From Candidatus Heimdallarchaeota archaeon (GTDB lineage Archaea; Asgardarchaeota; Heimdallarchaeia; JABLTI01), in assembly GCA_030671945.1 (NCBI GenBank), contig DAOVHJ010000140.1, positions 1-6,811 of the forward strand: a stretch of DNA of 6,811 bases, given 5' to 3'. Every line of letters begins with the position of its first letter. The stretch's first letter is position 1. Made by a program: the position numbers and the translations under genes. Positions 1-6,175 of the stretch are shown piece by piece. The notes below the pieces were generated by a model. It saw only the letters and a program-made list of their open reading frames with translations. It was not told the origin of the DNA and searched no databases.

Positions 1-836
1 ATTCCTGGTCCTCGAATGGAAAGTGTACCACATTTTGCGACAAACTCATCACAGAGGATTTTATTTGGCATAATAACATTGCTTGATTTTAAACCGGCAA
101 TATTGAAGGTTTTTGAAGGTGCGACACAAGTAATTGATTTTTGAGCAAACTCTTTAGAAATAGTAGCATAAGGAACGTGTTTATGTCCGGGAAAGATTAA
201 ATCACAATGGATTTCATCTGAAACAACAAGCACATTGTTCTCATTGCAGATTTTACCTAATTTGATTAATTCTTTTTTAGTCCACACCCTTCCTACCGGG
301 TTATGTGGAGAACAAAGAATGAGAAGCTTAGTTCTTGGTTCCTTGCATTTTTTCTCGAGATCCTCAAAATCCATTTCATAATGATTATTTTTGATTACTA
401 ATTGATTGATTACTACATTTCTACCATTACTTTTTATCTGGCCAGCAAATGGATAGTAAACAGGTTCTTGAATGATTATATTGTCTCCTGGATGACTAAA
501 ATACTGGATGATGAAATTAATAGCTGGAACAACGCCTGGAGCAAACTTTATCCAATCTTTCTCAAGACTCCAACCATGTCTACGTTTAAACCAGCTAATT
601 ATCGCTTCATAATATGAATCAGGAGTAACTGTATATCCGAAAATTCCGTGATCAACTCGTTCCCTTAATGCATCAAGTAGTTCATCTGGCGCACGAAAAT
701 CCATGTCAGCTACCCATAATGGGAGTAAATCATCGTATTTGAAGTACTTCTTCATGAATTCATTATCCCATTTTACTGAACTAGTTTTGGTTCTATCAAT
801 TTTTTCATCAAAATTCCATTTGCCTTTATTAGTCAT
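1..836 (-). CDS. PLP-dependent aminotransferase, MalY/PatB-type C-S lyase (partial, C-terminus missing)
   Basis: Reading the minus strand from an ATG at 836 gives 278 uninterrupted residues that run off the left edge. The protein is a fold-type I PLP enzyme of the MalY/PatB group. Known members cleave cystathionine or cysteine C-S bonds, and some are plain aminotransferases. Visible landmarks are WVADMDF (residues 41-47), the EPVYYPF segment near 124-130, SPHNPVG with the cofactor-contacting Asn179, SDEIHCDL with Asp207 that pairs with the pyridine nitrogen, and APSKTFNIAGL with the Schiff-base Lys242. The WVADMDF, SDEIHCDL and SKTFNIAGL signatures favour MalY/PatB over aspartate aminotransferases. 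The family is usually about 390 residues, so roughly 110 are outside the window, including the substrate-carboxylate arginine region. The protein should be cytoplasmic. No Shine-Dalgarno precedes the ATG, but an AT box lies about 26-34 bp upstream. The gene is divergent from the radical SAM gene. The family call is firm; the substrate is unknown. Confidence 0.93.
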   Translation of the reverse strand, partial: MTNKGKWNFDEKIDRTKTSSVKWDNEFMKKYFKYDDLLPLWVADMDFRAPDELLDALRERVDHGIFGYTVTPDSYYEAIISWFKRRHGWSLEKDWIKFAPGVVPAINFIIQYFSHPGDNIIIQEPVYYPFAGQIKSNGRNVVINQLVIKNNHYEMDFEDLEKKCKEPRTKLLILCSPHNPVGRVWTKKELIKLGKICNENNVLVVSDEIHCDLIFPGHKHVPYATISKEFAQKSITCVAPSKTFNIAGLKSSNVIMPNKILCDEFVAKCGTLSIRGPG

Positions 837-861
837 TCAGAGCACCAATGTATCTACATTC

Positions 862-870
862 AATAAATAA
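862..870 (-). promoter_or_regulatory. Candidate TATA box for the aminotransferase gene
   Basis: On the minus strand this reads TTATTTATT, 26-34 bases before the ATG at 836. That is close to the archaeal TATA-to-start spacing, so the transcript would be leaderless or have a leader of a few bases. There is no GGAG-like site before the ATG. A second AT-rich stretch (881-901) lies farther upstream and could be an alternative. Confidence 0.5.
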
Positions 871-932
871 CCAGTCAATTCTATAACTATATCAAATTTT
901 AACTTTACTGGGCGTGAGGAGTTCTACATTAC

Positions 933-940
933 TTTTATTA
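933..940 (+). promoter_or_regulatory. Candidate TATA box for the radical SAM gene
   Basis: TTTTATTA is centred about 25 bases before the GTG at 962 and about 34 before the ATG at 971. This placement predicts transcription beginning near 962. The 125-bp region 837-961 thus appears to carry two divergent promoters and no other recognisable element. Confidence 0.5.
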
Positions 941-961
941 TCACACAAAACGTAATTCATT

Positions 962-1996
962 GTGATATCAATGGAATGTTTGTTGAAGCAACAAGGAATT
1001 CCACAGGGCAATTGTTATACTCTTACAGCTAGTGGTGAAAAAAAGAAAGCATGCGAAGTCACACTCAGAGTTAAGAATAATCAATATGAACGAGTTATAA
1101 AGTCTAAACATCTCTCGCGACCAGAAGATTATTTTTCAGTCTATCAAAGTGGATGCAACCATGATTGTTTGAAATGTCATTCATCCGAGTTTTCAAAAAA
1201 AGTCAATGGTAATTGGCTAAGTATAAATGAACTAGCAAAAATAGCTAAGGAATACTTGTCTTATGTAACGGTTTTTGAACCAAAAAAGAGAGTTACGATG
1301 TGGCATGCAGAGGACTTGTGTTTTCATTGTGGTTCATGTCTAATCTCGGGCACAAAATCCAAGTTTTGTCCTGATAAATTAACTCGTAATCAAATAGTTC
1401 TATCTCCTCAAGGTTTTGGTCCTGCTAGGAATATTCTCGCTTTCACTGGTGGAGATCTTACATGCAACCCAAAATATTATGCAAAATCAGCTGAGAAGAT
1501 AAAGGAAGAGACTGATGGGAAGCTTTGGGTTTTAATAGAATCCAATGGTTACGCCTTAACAAAAGAGAATCTCAAAATCCTAAAAGAAGGTGGAGTAGAT
1601 TCCTATTGGTTGGATATCAAAGCCTATGACAATAATGTATACAAGAAATTGTGTGGGACATCAAATAAGACGGTTCTTAAATCATTAGAACTGATTGTAG
1701 ATTTAGATTTCACTGTCGAAGTTCTAACACTTTTTATACCCGGTTTTGTAGAAACTAATCAGCATAAACAAATAGCTCAGCTAATTGCAGACATAGATGA
1801 AGAAATCCCAATCACTTTGCTTGCTTTCTTCCCCACATATAAACTAGTTGATAATCGAAAACCTACTTTTGATGAAATGATGACTAGTTATGCGGAAATG
1901 AAAGCAATGGGTCTGAAAAACATACGTTTGGGAAATTTAGGAGTTTTTGCAAAAACAACAGAACAAATAGAAAAAGTACAATCATTAAGGAACTAG
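962..1996 (+). CDS. Radical SAM protein, PflA-like, with an extra four-cysteine cluster
   Basis: The protein has 344 residues from GTG 962, or 341 from ATG 971. The radical SAM motif CNHDCLKC (Cys65, Cys69, Cys72) should bind the [4Fe-4S] cluster that cleaves S-adenosylmethionine. A second cysteine set, C-x2-C-x2-C-x9-C (Cys120, 123, 126, 136), sits between this motif and the glycine-rich TGGDLTC strand (162-168). That is the same relative place where glycyl-radical-enzyme activases carry a ferredoxin-like insert. Later barrel landmarks are ESNGY (193-197), WLDIKAY (216-222), LFIPGFVET (257-265) and LLAFFPTYKL (286-295), which resemble the pyruvate formate-lyase activase/COG1180 group. No glycyl radical enzyme is encoded nearby, so the substrate is unknown. 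There is no Shine-Dalgarno; a TATA-like box 25 bp upstream favours the GTG as a leaderless start, but ATG 971 is also possible. It is probably a cytoplasmic oxygen-sensitive enzyme. Radical SAM membership is very secure; the activase role is inference only. Confidence 0.92.
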   Translation: MISMECLLKQQGIPQGNCYTLTASGEKKKACEVTLRVKNNQYERVIKSKHLSRPEDYFSVYQSGCNHDCLKCHSSEFSKKVNGNWLSINELAKIAKEYLSYVTVFEPKKRVTMWHAEDLCFHCGSCLISGTKSKFCPDKLTRNQIVLSPQGFGPARNILAFTGGDLTCNPKYYAKSAEKIKEETDGKLWVLIESNGYALTKENLKILKEGGVDSYWLDIKAYDNNVYKKLCGTSNKTVLKSLELIVDLDFTVEVLTLFIPGFVETNQHKQIAQLIADIDEEIPITLLAFFPTYKLVDNRKPTFDEMMTSYAEMKAMGLKNIRLGNLGVFAKTTEQIEKVQSLRN

Positions 1997-2010
1997 TAAT
2001 AAGTCACTAA

Positions 2011-2022
2011 GAAAGATTTTTC
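2011..2022 (+). terminator. Candidate T-tract terminator after the radical SAM gene
   Basis: GAAAGATTTTTC begins 15 bases after the TAG stop, with no hairpin before it. It is a weaker version (five Ts) of the AGAGATTTTTTC sequence found after two other genes in this window. Archaeal RNA polymerase can terminate at U-tracts without a stem. The tract overlaps by one base the upstream edge of the next gene's TATA box, so it could instead be part of that promoter. Confidence 0.4.
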
Positions 2023-2029
2023 ATATATT
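2022..2029 (+). promoter_or_regulatory. Candidate TATA box for the sulfotransferase gene
   Basis: CATATATT is centred about 25 bases before ATG 2050 and only about 6 bases before the alternative in-frame TTG at 2032. The spacing supports a leaderless start at 2050. No Shine-Dalgarno is present. Confidence 0.6.
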
Positions 2030-2049
2030 CATTGTATCTAATAACAACC

Positions 2050-3174
2050 ATGAAACAAAATTGGATCGCTACTATGGAGCCTTTAGCAGGAGCAACAACA
2101 TGTAATATTAGTAAATTACTTTTGGAAAACAAGCTCCGTGTACATCCAAAATATTGGTTTAGATGCTATATAGCAATCAGAGCAACTCATTATTTTCTTC
2201 CTTTGCGAGTTGTTGAAAGAATAAAGTATCATTCCAAAATAAAGCAAACAAAAATTGTGAAAGATCCTGTATTTATAATCGGTCATTGGAGAACTGGAAC
2301 CACTCTATTGCATTCTATGCTTTCTCGTGACAAACAATTTGGTTTCGTAACTAATCTCGAGACATATTGCCCGCACTTCTTCTTATCCTTTAGGAAATTG
2401 ACTCAAAGATTTGTTGATTTCGCTTTACCAGAAACTCGTCCAATGGATAATGTGAAAATGGGGAGTAAGGAAACAGCAGAAGAAGAATATGCTTTAAGCG
2501 CCTATGATAAATATGGTTTTTATAATGCTCTGATTTTTCCGAAGAATTTTGCCTACTACTCAAGATATCTTACTTTCAAAGATTGTTCTGAAAAGGAAAT
2601 TCAAAAATGGAAGAATCGGTATAGTCATTTTCTTCAAAAGATGACTCTGAAGCATAACGGTAAAAGACTTATTTTAAAGAACCCGGCAAATACCTCTCGA
2701 GTGAAACATCTTTTAGCTATGTATCCAAATGCGAAATTTATTCATACAATTCGAGATCCATATTATACTTTCTTATCCACTTTAAGATTTTACAGAAAGG
2801 TACTTCCTCTTTTCGCTTTACAGAAATGGGAAGACGAGAAAATAAAAGAGGGTTTCATCGAGAACTATAATGATATGTATAGTGTTTTCGAAAAAGACCG
2901 AGAATTAATTCCAAGAAATAATATTATTGATGTAAAGTATGAAGATCTAACAAGAAATCCCTTAGAGATCGTTGAAGAAATATATGAAGCACTTGAAATT
3001 GGCGAATTCTCTAAAGTAAAGAGTATTATGAAGAAATTCGTAAAAGCACAAGCGAATTACAAACCAAATATCCATTCTATCACTAATGAAATTATCAACG
3101 AAGTAAATGAGAATTGGTTTGAAAAAATGGAGAAATACGGGTATTCACAGTTAAAACCAAATAATATTAAATAG
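2050..3174 (+). CDS. PAPS-dependent sulfotransferase family protein (Sulfotransf_3-like)
   Basis: The protein has 374 residues from ATG 2050. An in-frame TTG at 2032 would add six residues but lies next to the TATA box, so I reject it. The 5'-phosphosulfate-binding loop is IIGHWRTGTTLLHSMLS (about residues 76-92), followed by FGFVTNLETYCPHFF. The 3'-phosphate-binding region is KNPANTSRVKHLL (210-222) followed by FIHTIRDPYYTFLST (230-244). An acidic ETAEEEYAL segment (141-149) and a KYEDL motif near 296-300 are also typical of the family. Members transfer sulfate from 3'-phosphoadenosine-5'-phosphosulfate to hydroxyl or amino groups on glycans, lipids or small molecules. No signal peptide or clear membrane segment is visible, so action in the cytoplasm is likely. 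It follows the radical SAM gene by 53 bp but seems to have its own promoter. No PAPS synthesis gene (sulfurylase or APS kinase) is in the window. The acceptor is unknown. Confidence 0.92.
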   Translation: MKQNWIATMEPLAGATTCNISKLLLENKLRVHPKYWFRCYIAIRATHYFLPLRVVERIKYHSKIKQTKIVKDPVFIIGHWRTGTTLLHSMLSRDKQFGFVTNLETYCPHFFLSFRKLTQRFVDFALPETRPMDNVKMGSKETAEEEYALSAYDKYGFYNALIFPKNFAYYSRYLTFKDCSEKEIQKWKNRYSHFLQKMTLKHNGKRLILKNPANTSRVKHLLAMYPNAKFIHTIRDPYYTFLSTLRFYRKVLPLFALQKWEDEKIKEGFIENYNDMYSVFEKDRELIPRNNIIDVKYEDLTRNPLEIVEEIYEALEIGEFSKVKSIMKKFVKAQANYKPNIHSITNEIINEVNENWFEKMEKYGYSQLKPNNIK

Positions 3175-3179
3175 CATTA

Positions 3180-3191
3180 AGAGATTTTTTC
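3180..3191 (+). terminator. Candidate T-tract terminator after the sulfotransferase gene
   Basis: AGAGATTTTTTC begins five bases after the TAG stop. The same 12 bases occur exactly at 6103-6114, after the phospholipase gene. There is no stem-loop, so it would be a stemless archaeal U-tract terminator, or a shared 3' element of unknown role. Confidence 0.5.
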
Positions 3192-3194
3192 TTG

Positions 3195-3206
3195 TATGAA
3201 TAATTC
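3195..3206 (+). promoter_or_regulatory. Candidate TATA box for the MBL-fold gene
   Basis: TATGAATAATTC is centred about 25 bases before the TTG start at 3225, predicting a leaderless transcript beginning at or next to that TTG. No Shine-Dalgarno precedes the start. Confidence 0.5.
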
Positions 3207-3224
3207 TTTTGTTGGTGTTATCTT

Positions 3225-4085
3225 TTGCGAGTATCCATAACTAACCTCTACAATGATGTGGTTCCACCAGATTCCGATTTTATTGCTGACCATGGACAAT
3301 CTTTTCTCATTGCTTCTGATGAAAAGACGGTTCTACTTGATACAGGGATGAATGGAAAAAAACTGCTACATAATATGAAACTATTAAGAATCGAACCTAA
3401 TAGTATAGATACATTAGTTCTCTCACATGGTCATTTAGATCATACAGGTGGATTAAAAGCATTATTAGAAAATCGATCAATCGAAAATCCTTTAGAGATC
3501 ATTGGTCATCCCACTGTTTTTGAACCAAAAGGGATGCAGGATGCTAAGAAAGTTCCAGAAGAAATCATTGAATTCTACCTTCCGCCAATAGAAGGTGAAT
3601 TAAGAAAAAAGATGACTTTAAATCTCACAACTAAGCCAATTGTAATAACACCTTATTTATCAACTGTTGGAGAAGTGAATCAGCGTCCGCACAAAGACGG
3701 TGTGGAGAAAAGAACACGCCATTATGTAAAAGGCAACTGGGAGCATGACAAATTACTGGATGACTTATCTCTTATTCTCAAAACTAAGGATGGCTTGGTT
3801 CTTATCTGTGGATGTTGTCATGCAGGTCTTCTAAATACACTCGAGCAAGTAACTCGAAGTCACAAAGAAAATATCCTAGCGATTATAGGTGGAACACATA
3901 TGTTTCGCTTCTCTGAAGAAGAAGTTGATTTTGTAGCAGGGCAACTCATGAATAAATATTGTTCACCCAAACTTTACTTCAATCATTGTTCAGGACAAAA
4001 CACTATAGATCGTTTGAGAACTCACATTAAAAGTGACATAATAAAATCATGTCTTGTTGGAACTAAGTTATCGTATGATTGCTAA
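3225..4085 (+). CDS. Metallo-beta-lactamase-fold hydrolase, COG1237-like
   Basis: The protein has 286 residues from a TTG start. An in-frame TAA at 3201 and the lack of any other start codon between make TTG 3225 the only sensible choice, and the family-like N-terminus (RVSITNLYND, then ADHGQSFLI) begins right there. Metal ligands are visible: LSHGHLDHTGG (His68, His70, Asp72, His73), His199 in CGCCHAGLLN, and His254 in FNHCSGQ. Other landmarks are VLLDTGMNG (36-44), DDLSLIL (179-185) and IIGGTHM (220-226). The CCHAG, GGTHM and NHCSGQ segments point to the COG1237 group. That group includes proteins named dihydropterin ribofuranosylaminobenzene-phosphate synthase, after a proposed step in methanopterin synthesis, but most members are uncharacterised. 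It should be a cytoplasmic metal-dependent enzyme. It is probably co-transcribed with the HD-domain gene 37 bp downstream. The fold and metal site are secure; the substrate is not. Confidence 0.92.
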   Translation: MRVSITNLYNDVVPPDSDFIADHGQSFLIASDEKTVLLDTGMNGKKLLHNMKLLRIEPNSIDTLVLSHGHLDHTGGLKALLENRSIENPLEIIGHPTVFEPKGMQDAKKVPEEIIEFYLPPIEGELRKKMTLNLTTKPIVITPYLSTVGEVNQRPHKDGVEKRTRHYVKGNWEHDKLLDDLSLILKTKDGLVLICGCCHAGLLNTLEQVTRSHKENILAIIGGTHMFRFSEEEVDFVAGQLMNKYCSPKLYFNHCSGQNTIDRLRTHIKSDIIKSCLVGTKLSYDC

Positions 4086-4110
4086 AGCATGAAGTCATGA
4101 ATTAGAATAT

Positions 4111-4116
4111 GGAGAG
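4111..4116 (+). promoter_or_regulatory. Shine-Dalgarno site of the HD-domain gene
   Basis: GGAGAG starts 12 bases before ATG 4123, leaving a normal spacing of about 6-8 bases. A ribosome-binding site here, absent from the leaderless genes, fits translation of an internal gene on an MBL-HD mRNA. Confidence 0.6.
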
Positions 4117-4122
4117 TAAGAT

Positions 4123-4686
4123 ATGTTTGAGAATAGTAAATCATTAGAAGAATATCAAAACAGATTTCCGACTTGGAGACTAAATCTCATTCTAACTATT
4201 ATTCAGAAAAAAGTGGAAAAATCTGCTGTAGAAAAACGTGAATTACCTCTTGTCTGGAGTTATATGCATATGTTTTCAACAATGCAAGTAGCAAAGCTGC
4301 TTGCATTGAGGAGAGGTCTTGATCCAGAATTAGCAAGTCTCACTTGTGCGTTTCATGATATTCATACTTTATTAACCGGATCAACAGAAAATCATGGAGT
4401 AAACGCTGCAAAGCACATAAGAGAAATCGTTCTAGAGTACAATCAAAATTCTCGTGGAGAATTGCCAGAAATCACTGAAGAAGAAGTTGATAGAATCATA
4501 AATGCCATCGCCGTTCATAGTGATAAAAAAATAATAGCAAATGATCCCTTGGCTGAATTGCTAAAAGATGTTGACAGTCTGGATAGTTATTTACATGGTT
4601 TGATTCAATGGAAAGAATCGGGTAGAATCCCCCGTGGAAATAAAGTTCTAAAAGAATTCAACATAGATTTCCTTATAGAGGAATGA
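4123..4686 (+). CDS. Small HD-domain protein, putative metal-dependent phosphohydrolase
   Basis: The protein has 187 residues from ATG 4123, supported by a GGAG Shine-Dalgarno. It looks like a single HD domain. A first His49 (SYMHMFSTMQVAKLLA) is followed by the HD doublet His78-Asp79 in LTCAFHDIHTLL, then NHGVNAAK with His91, VHSDK with His132, and LLKDVDSLDSY with Asp149/Asp151 as the last metal ligand. This order, H...HD...D, is that of HD superfamily phosphohydrolases, which act on nucleotides, cyclic nucleotides or other phosphoesters. There is no signal peptide, membrane helix or partner domain, so it is probably cytoplasmic. Its close spacing to the MBL-fold gene suggests a shared transcript and perhaps a shared substrate pathway. 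I do not recognise a named subfamily, and the substrate cannot be read from the sequence. Confidence 0.85.
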   Translation: MFENSKSLEEYQNRFPTWRLNLILTIIQKKVEKSAVEKRELPLVWSYMHMFSTMQVAKLLALRRGLDPELASLTCAFHDIHTLLTGSTENHGVNAAKHIREIVLEYNQNSRGELPEITEEEVDRIINAIAVHSDKKIIANDPLAELLKDVDSLDSYLHGLIQWKESGRIPRGNKVLKEFNIDFLIEE

Positions 4687-4712
4687 TGTGATTTACCTTT
4701 TAAGCAACTGCT

Positions 4713-4727
4713 AATTATAATATTAAT
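4713..4727 (+). promoter_or_regulatory. Candidate TATA box for the phospholipase C-like gene
   Basis: AATTATAATATTAAT lies 49-63 bases before the TTG start at 4776. Initiation about 25 bases downstream would give a leader of about 30 bases, unlike the apparently leaderless neighbours. A weak T-rich stretch (4691-4702) after the HD stop could terminate the upstream transcript. Confidence 0.55.
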
Positions 4728-4763
4728 CACAATCCAATTAAAATCAAAGGAGATATTGTAATT

Positions 4764-4767
4764 GGAG
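4764..4767 (+). promoter_or_regulatory. Shine-Dalgarno site of the phospholipase C-like gene
   Basis: GGAG ends eight bases before TTG 4776 and decides that start. A second, stronger AAAGGAG at 4746-4752 is too far upstream for the TTG, but it is well placed for a possible five-codon leader ORF beginning at TTG 4762. Confidence 0.5.
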
Positions 4768-4775
4768 ACTCTCGC

Positions 4776-6101
4776 TTGAATAAGAAAAGGATCTTGCAGT
4801 GCTTTATTATCATAAGTTTACTTGGTGTTCCTTTATTTCTCGAATCTAACAAAGTAAGCCACTCATATCCTTCTGCATATCCGACCGGTGGATTTCATGA
4901 TGTCTTAATTTGGAACGCTCTAAATTTATTAGGATCTGATAGTAATAATGACACCCATCCATTTTACTTGCTCAGAAGCGAGCTCGTAGCTCCATCTACA
5001 AATTACTTTGATGCTCTAAATAGAGCACAAGAAGATTATGATTCAAATTTATATGTGAAGCGAGAACACTATTGGAATCCCGAATCATTAACTGGGTTAT
5101 ATGGAAACATTGGGGCTCCTTATCATGCACAAGAATACTTTGACAAGGCAGTGAATTGTTACTTGGGTATCAATGGATTCCAAGTTAATAAAACTCGAGC
5201 TTATTATTACTTAGGTTATGCAATCCATCTCCTACAAGATGTAACTGTTCCTCATCACGCAAGCAATGATCCTCTTGGTTATCATGTCGATTATGAGTCT
5301 TTCTGCAACCTACAATTTGTTTATGGTAATATTCCAAAACCACTTAATGGAACTTATTCTCCTCCCAAGGATTGGGAAGGAACTATTAACGCGAAAGCTT
5401 GGATTCATCAAGCAGCATTATTTGCTCATCCATATCATTCTATCATTGAAAGTACTGGTTATGATTATCAGTTGTGGTTAGATATCGCTTCTATCCTTGT
5501 AGGACAAGCCATTAAATTAACAGCTGGTTTCCTATTTTATTTCTGGCAGTACGTTCAAAACTTGGATTATGATAATGATACACTAGATGCAGAAGCAGAA
5601 CAACAATACAATTGTGATTATACAAGTAATGATACTGATAGTGATTTAATCACAGATCAAGAAGAGATTCATCCAGGAACAGATGGTTGGATTACAAATC
5701 CTACAAGTGATGACACAGATTTTGATGGATACCTGGATTATGATGAAATACATATATTTTTCACAGATCCAACTGATAAACTTGATAGTCCCTACTATTT
5801 CCAACCTCTTATGTGTAGACGATTTAGAGGATTAAGTGATGGTTTGCATAAAATAACTTTCAGTTGGTCTCAACCAAAGAATTACTTGCCTGGTTGGTAT
5901 TACAAATTGCTCATTGTGAATGGTTCCTTAGAAACAGAGATTTATTCAGGAATATTTCGAACTTTTACTTATACCCCAACGCCAGACGTATTTATTACAT
6001 ATCAAATTTTTTGCTATAAAACCTATGATAATCGGGGTATCTATGCTCAGTGGTCTGGTGGTATTTTTAGTGTACATGTAGATGTAGAAAATCCAGAATA
6101 A
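4776..6101 (+). CDS. Secreted zinc-dependent phospholipase C-like protein with calcium-binding repeats
   Basis: The protein has 441 residues from a TTG start preceded by GGAG. An N-terminal KKR plus a hydrophobic stretch (about 6-22) is a signal peptide, so the protein is exported. Residues about 40-260 match the zinc-dependent phospholipase C/P1 nuclease fold. By alignment from memory with Bacillus cereus PLC, likely zinc ligands are His41, Asp87, His98 (REHYWNP), His151 and Asp155 (GYAIHLLQDV), His161 (PHHASN), and His170 and Glu174 (GYHVDYESF). The classic N-terminal Trp ligand has no counterpart: the first Trp is residue 46. Residues 264-335 hold three D-x-D-x-D repeats like thrombospondin type 3 calcium-binding repeats (around 264, 286 and 313). 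The last 100 residues look beta-rich, perhaps a fibronectin III-like module with FSWSQP and GWYYKLLIVNGS. There is no C-terminal membrane anchor. It would hydrolyse phosphodiesters of lipids, or possibly nucleic acids, outside the cell. It is probably transcribed alone. Confidence 0.9.
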   Translation: MNKKRILQCFIIISLLGVPLFLESNKVSHSYPSAYPTGGFHDVLIWNALNLLGSDSNNDTHPFYLLRSELVAPSTNYFDALNRAQEDYDSNLYVKREHYWNPESLTGLYGNIGAPYHAQEYFDKAVNCYLGINGFQVNKTRAYYYLGYAIHLLQDVTVPHHASNDPLGYHVDYESFCNLQFVYGNIPKPLNGTYSPPKDWEGTINAKAWIHQAALFAHPYHSIIESTGYDYQLWLDIASILVGQAIKLTAGFLFYFWQYVQNLDYDNDTLDAEAEQQYNCDYTSNDTDSDLITDQEEIHPGTDGWITNPTSDDTDFDGYLDYDEIHIFFTDPTDKLDSPYYFQPLMCRRFRGLSDGLHKITFSWSQPKNYLPGWYYKLLIVNGSLETEIYSGIFRTFTYTPTPDVFITYQIFCYKTYDNRGIYAQWSGGIFSVHVDVENPE

Positions 6102-6102
6102 G

Positions 6103-6114
6103 AGAGATTTTTTC
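6103..6114 (+). terminator. Candidate T-tract terminator after the phospholipase C-like gene
   Basis: AGAGATTTTTTC begins just after the TAA stop and is identical to 3180-3191. No stem precedes it. Here it is far (about 31 bases) from the next TATA box, which favours a 3'-end role over a promoter role. Confidence 0.5.
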
Positions 6115-6144
6115 GGCTTTACTATTTCTCTAGCTAAACGTTCA

Positions 6145-6152
6145 TTTTATAA
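6145..6152 (+). promoter_or_regulatory. Candidate TATA box for the GNAT gene
   Basis: TTTTATAA is centred about 27 bases before ATG 6176, giving a leaderless prediction. There is no Shine-Dalgarno between it and the ATG. Confidence 0.6.
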
Positions 6153-6175
6153 CAAAGAAAAACCACCTATCAATT

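Noticed and set aside
103..120. Short direct repeat TTGAAGGTTTTTGAAGG
   Set aside because: It falls in the codons of the conserved SKTFN segment of the aminotransferase and is explained by coding sequence.
402..617. Plus-strand 71-residue open frame
   Set aside because: It lies inside, and antisense to, the well-supported aminotransferase gene; it has no recognisable motif and no promoter or ribosome-binding site.
2032..2049. Upstream TTG start for the sulfotransferase
   Set aside because: It sits only a few bases after the TATA box and would not be in the mRNA if initiation occurs near 2050.
2955..3507. Similar 20-base segments near 2955 and 3486
   Set aside because: Both encode Asn-Pro-Leu-Glu-Ile in unrelated proteins; coincidence of codon use is enough.
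5266..5481. Plus-strand 71-residue open frame
   Set aside because: It is an out-of-frame shadow inside the phospholipase C-like gene and covers its conserved GYHVDYESF region in another frame.
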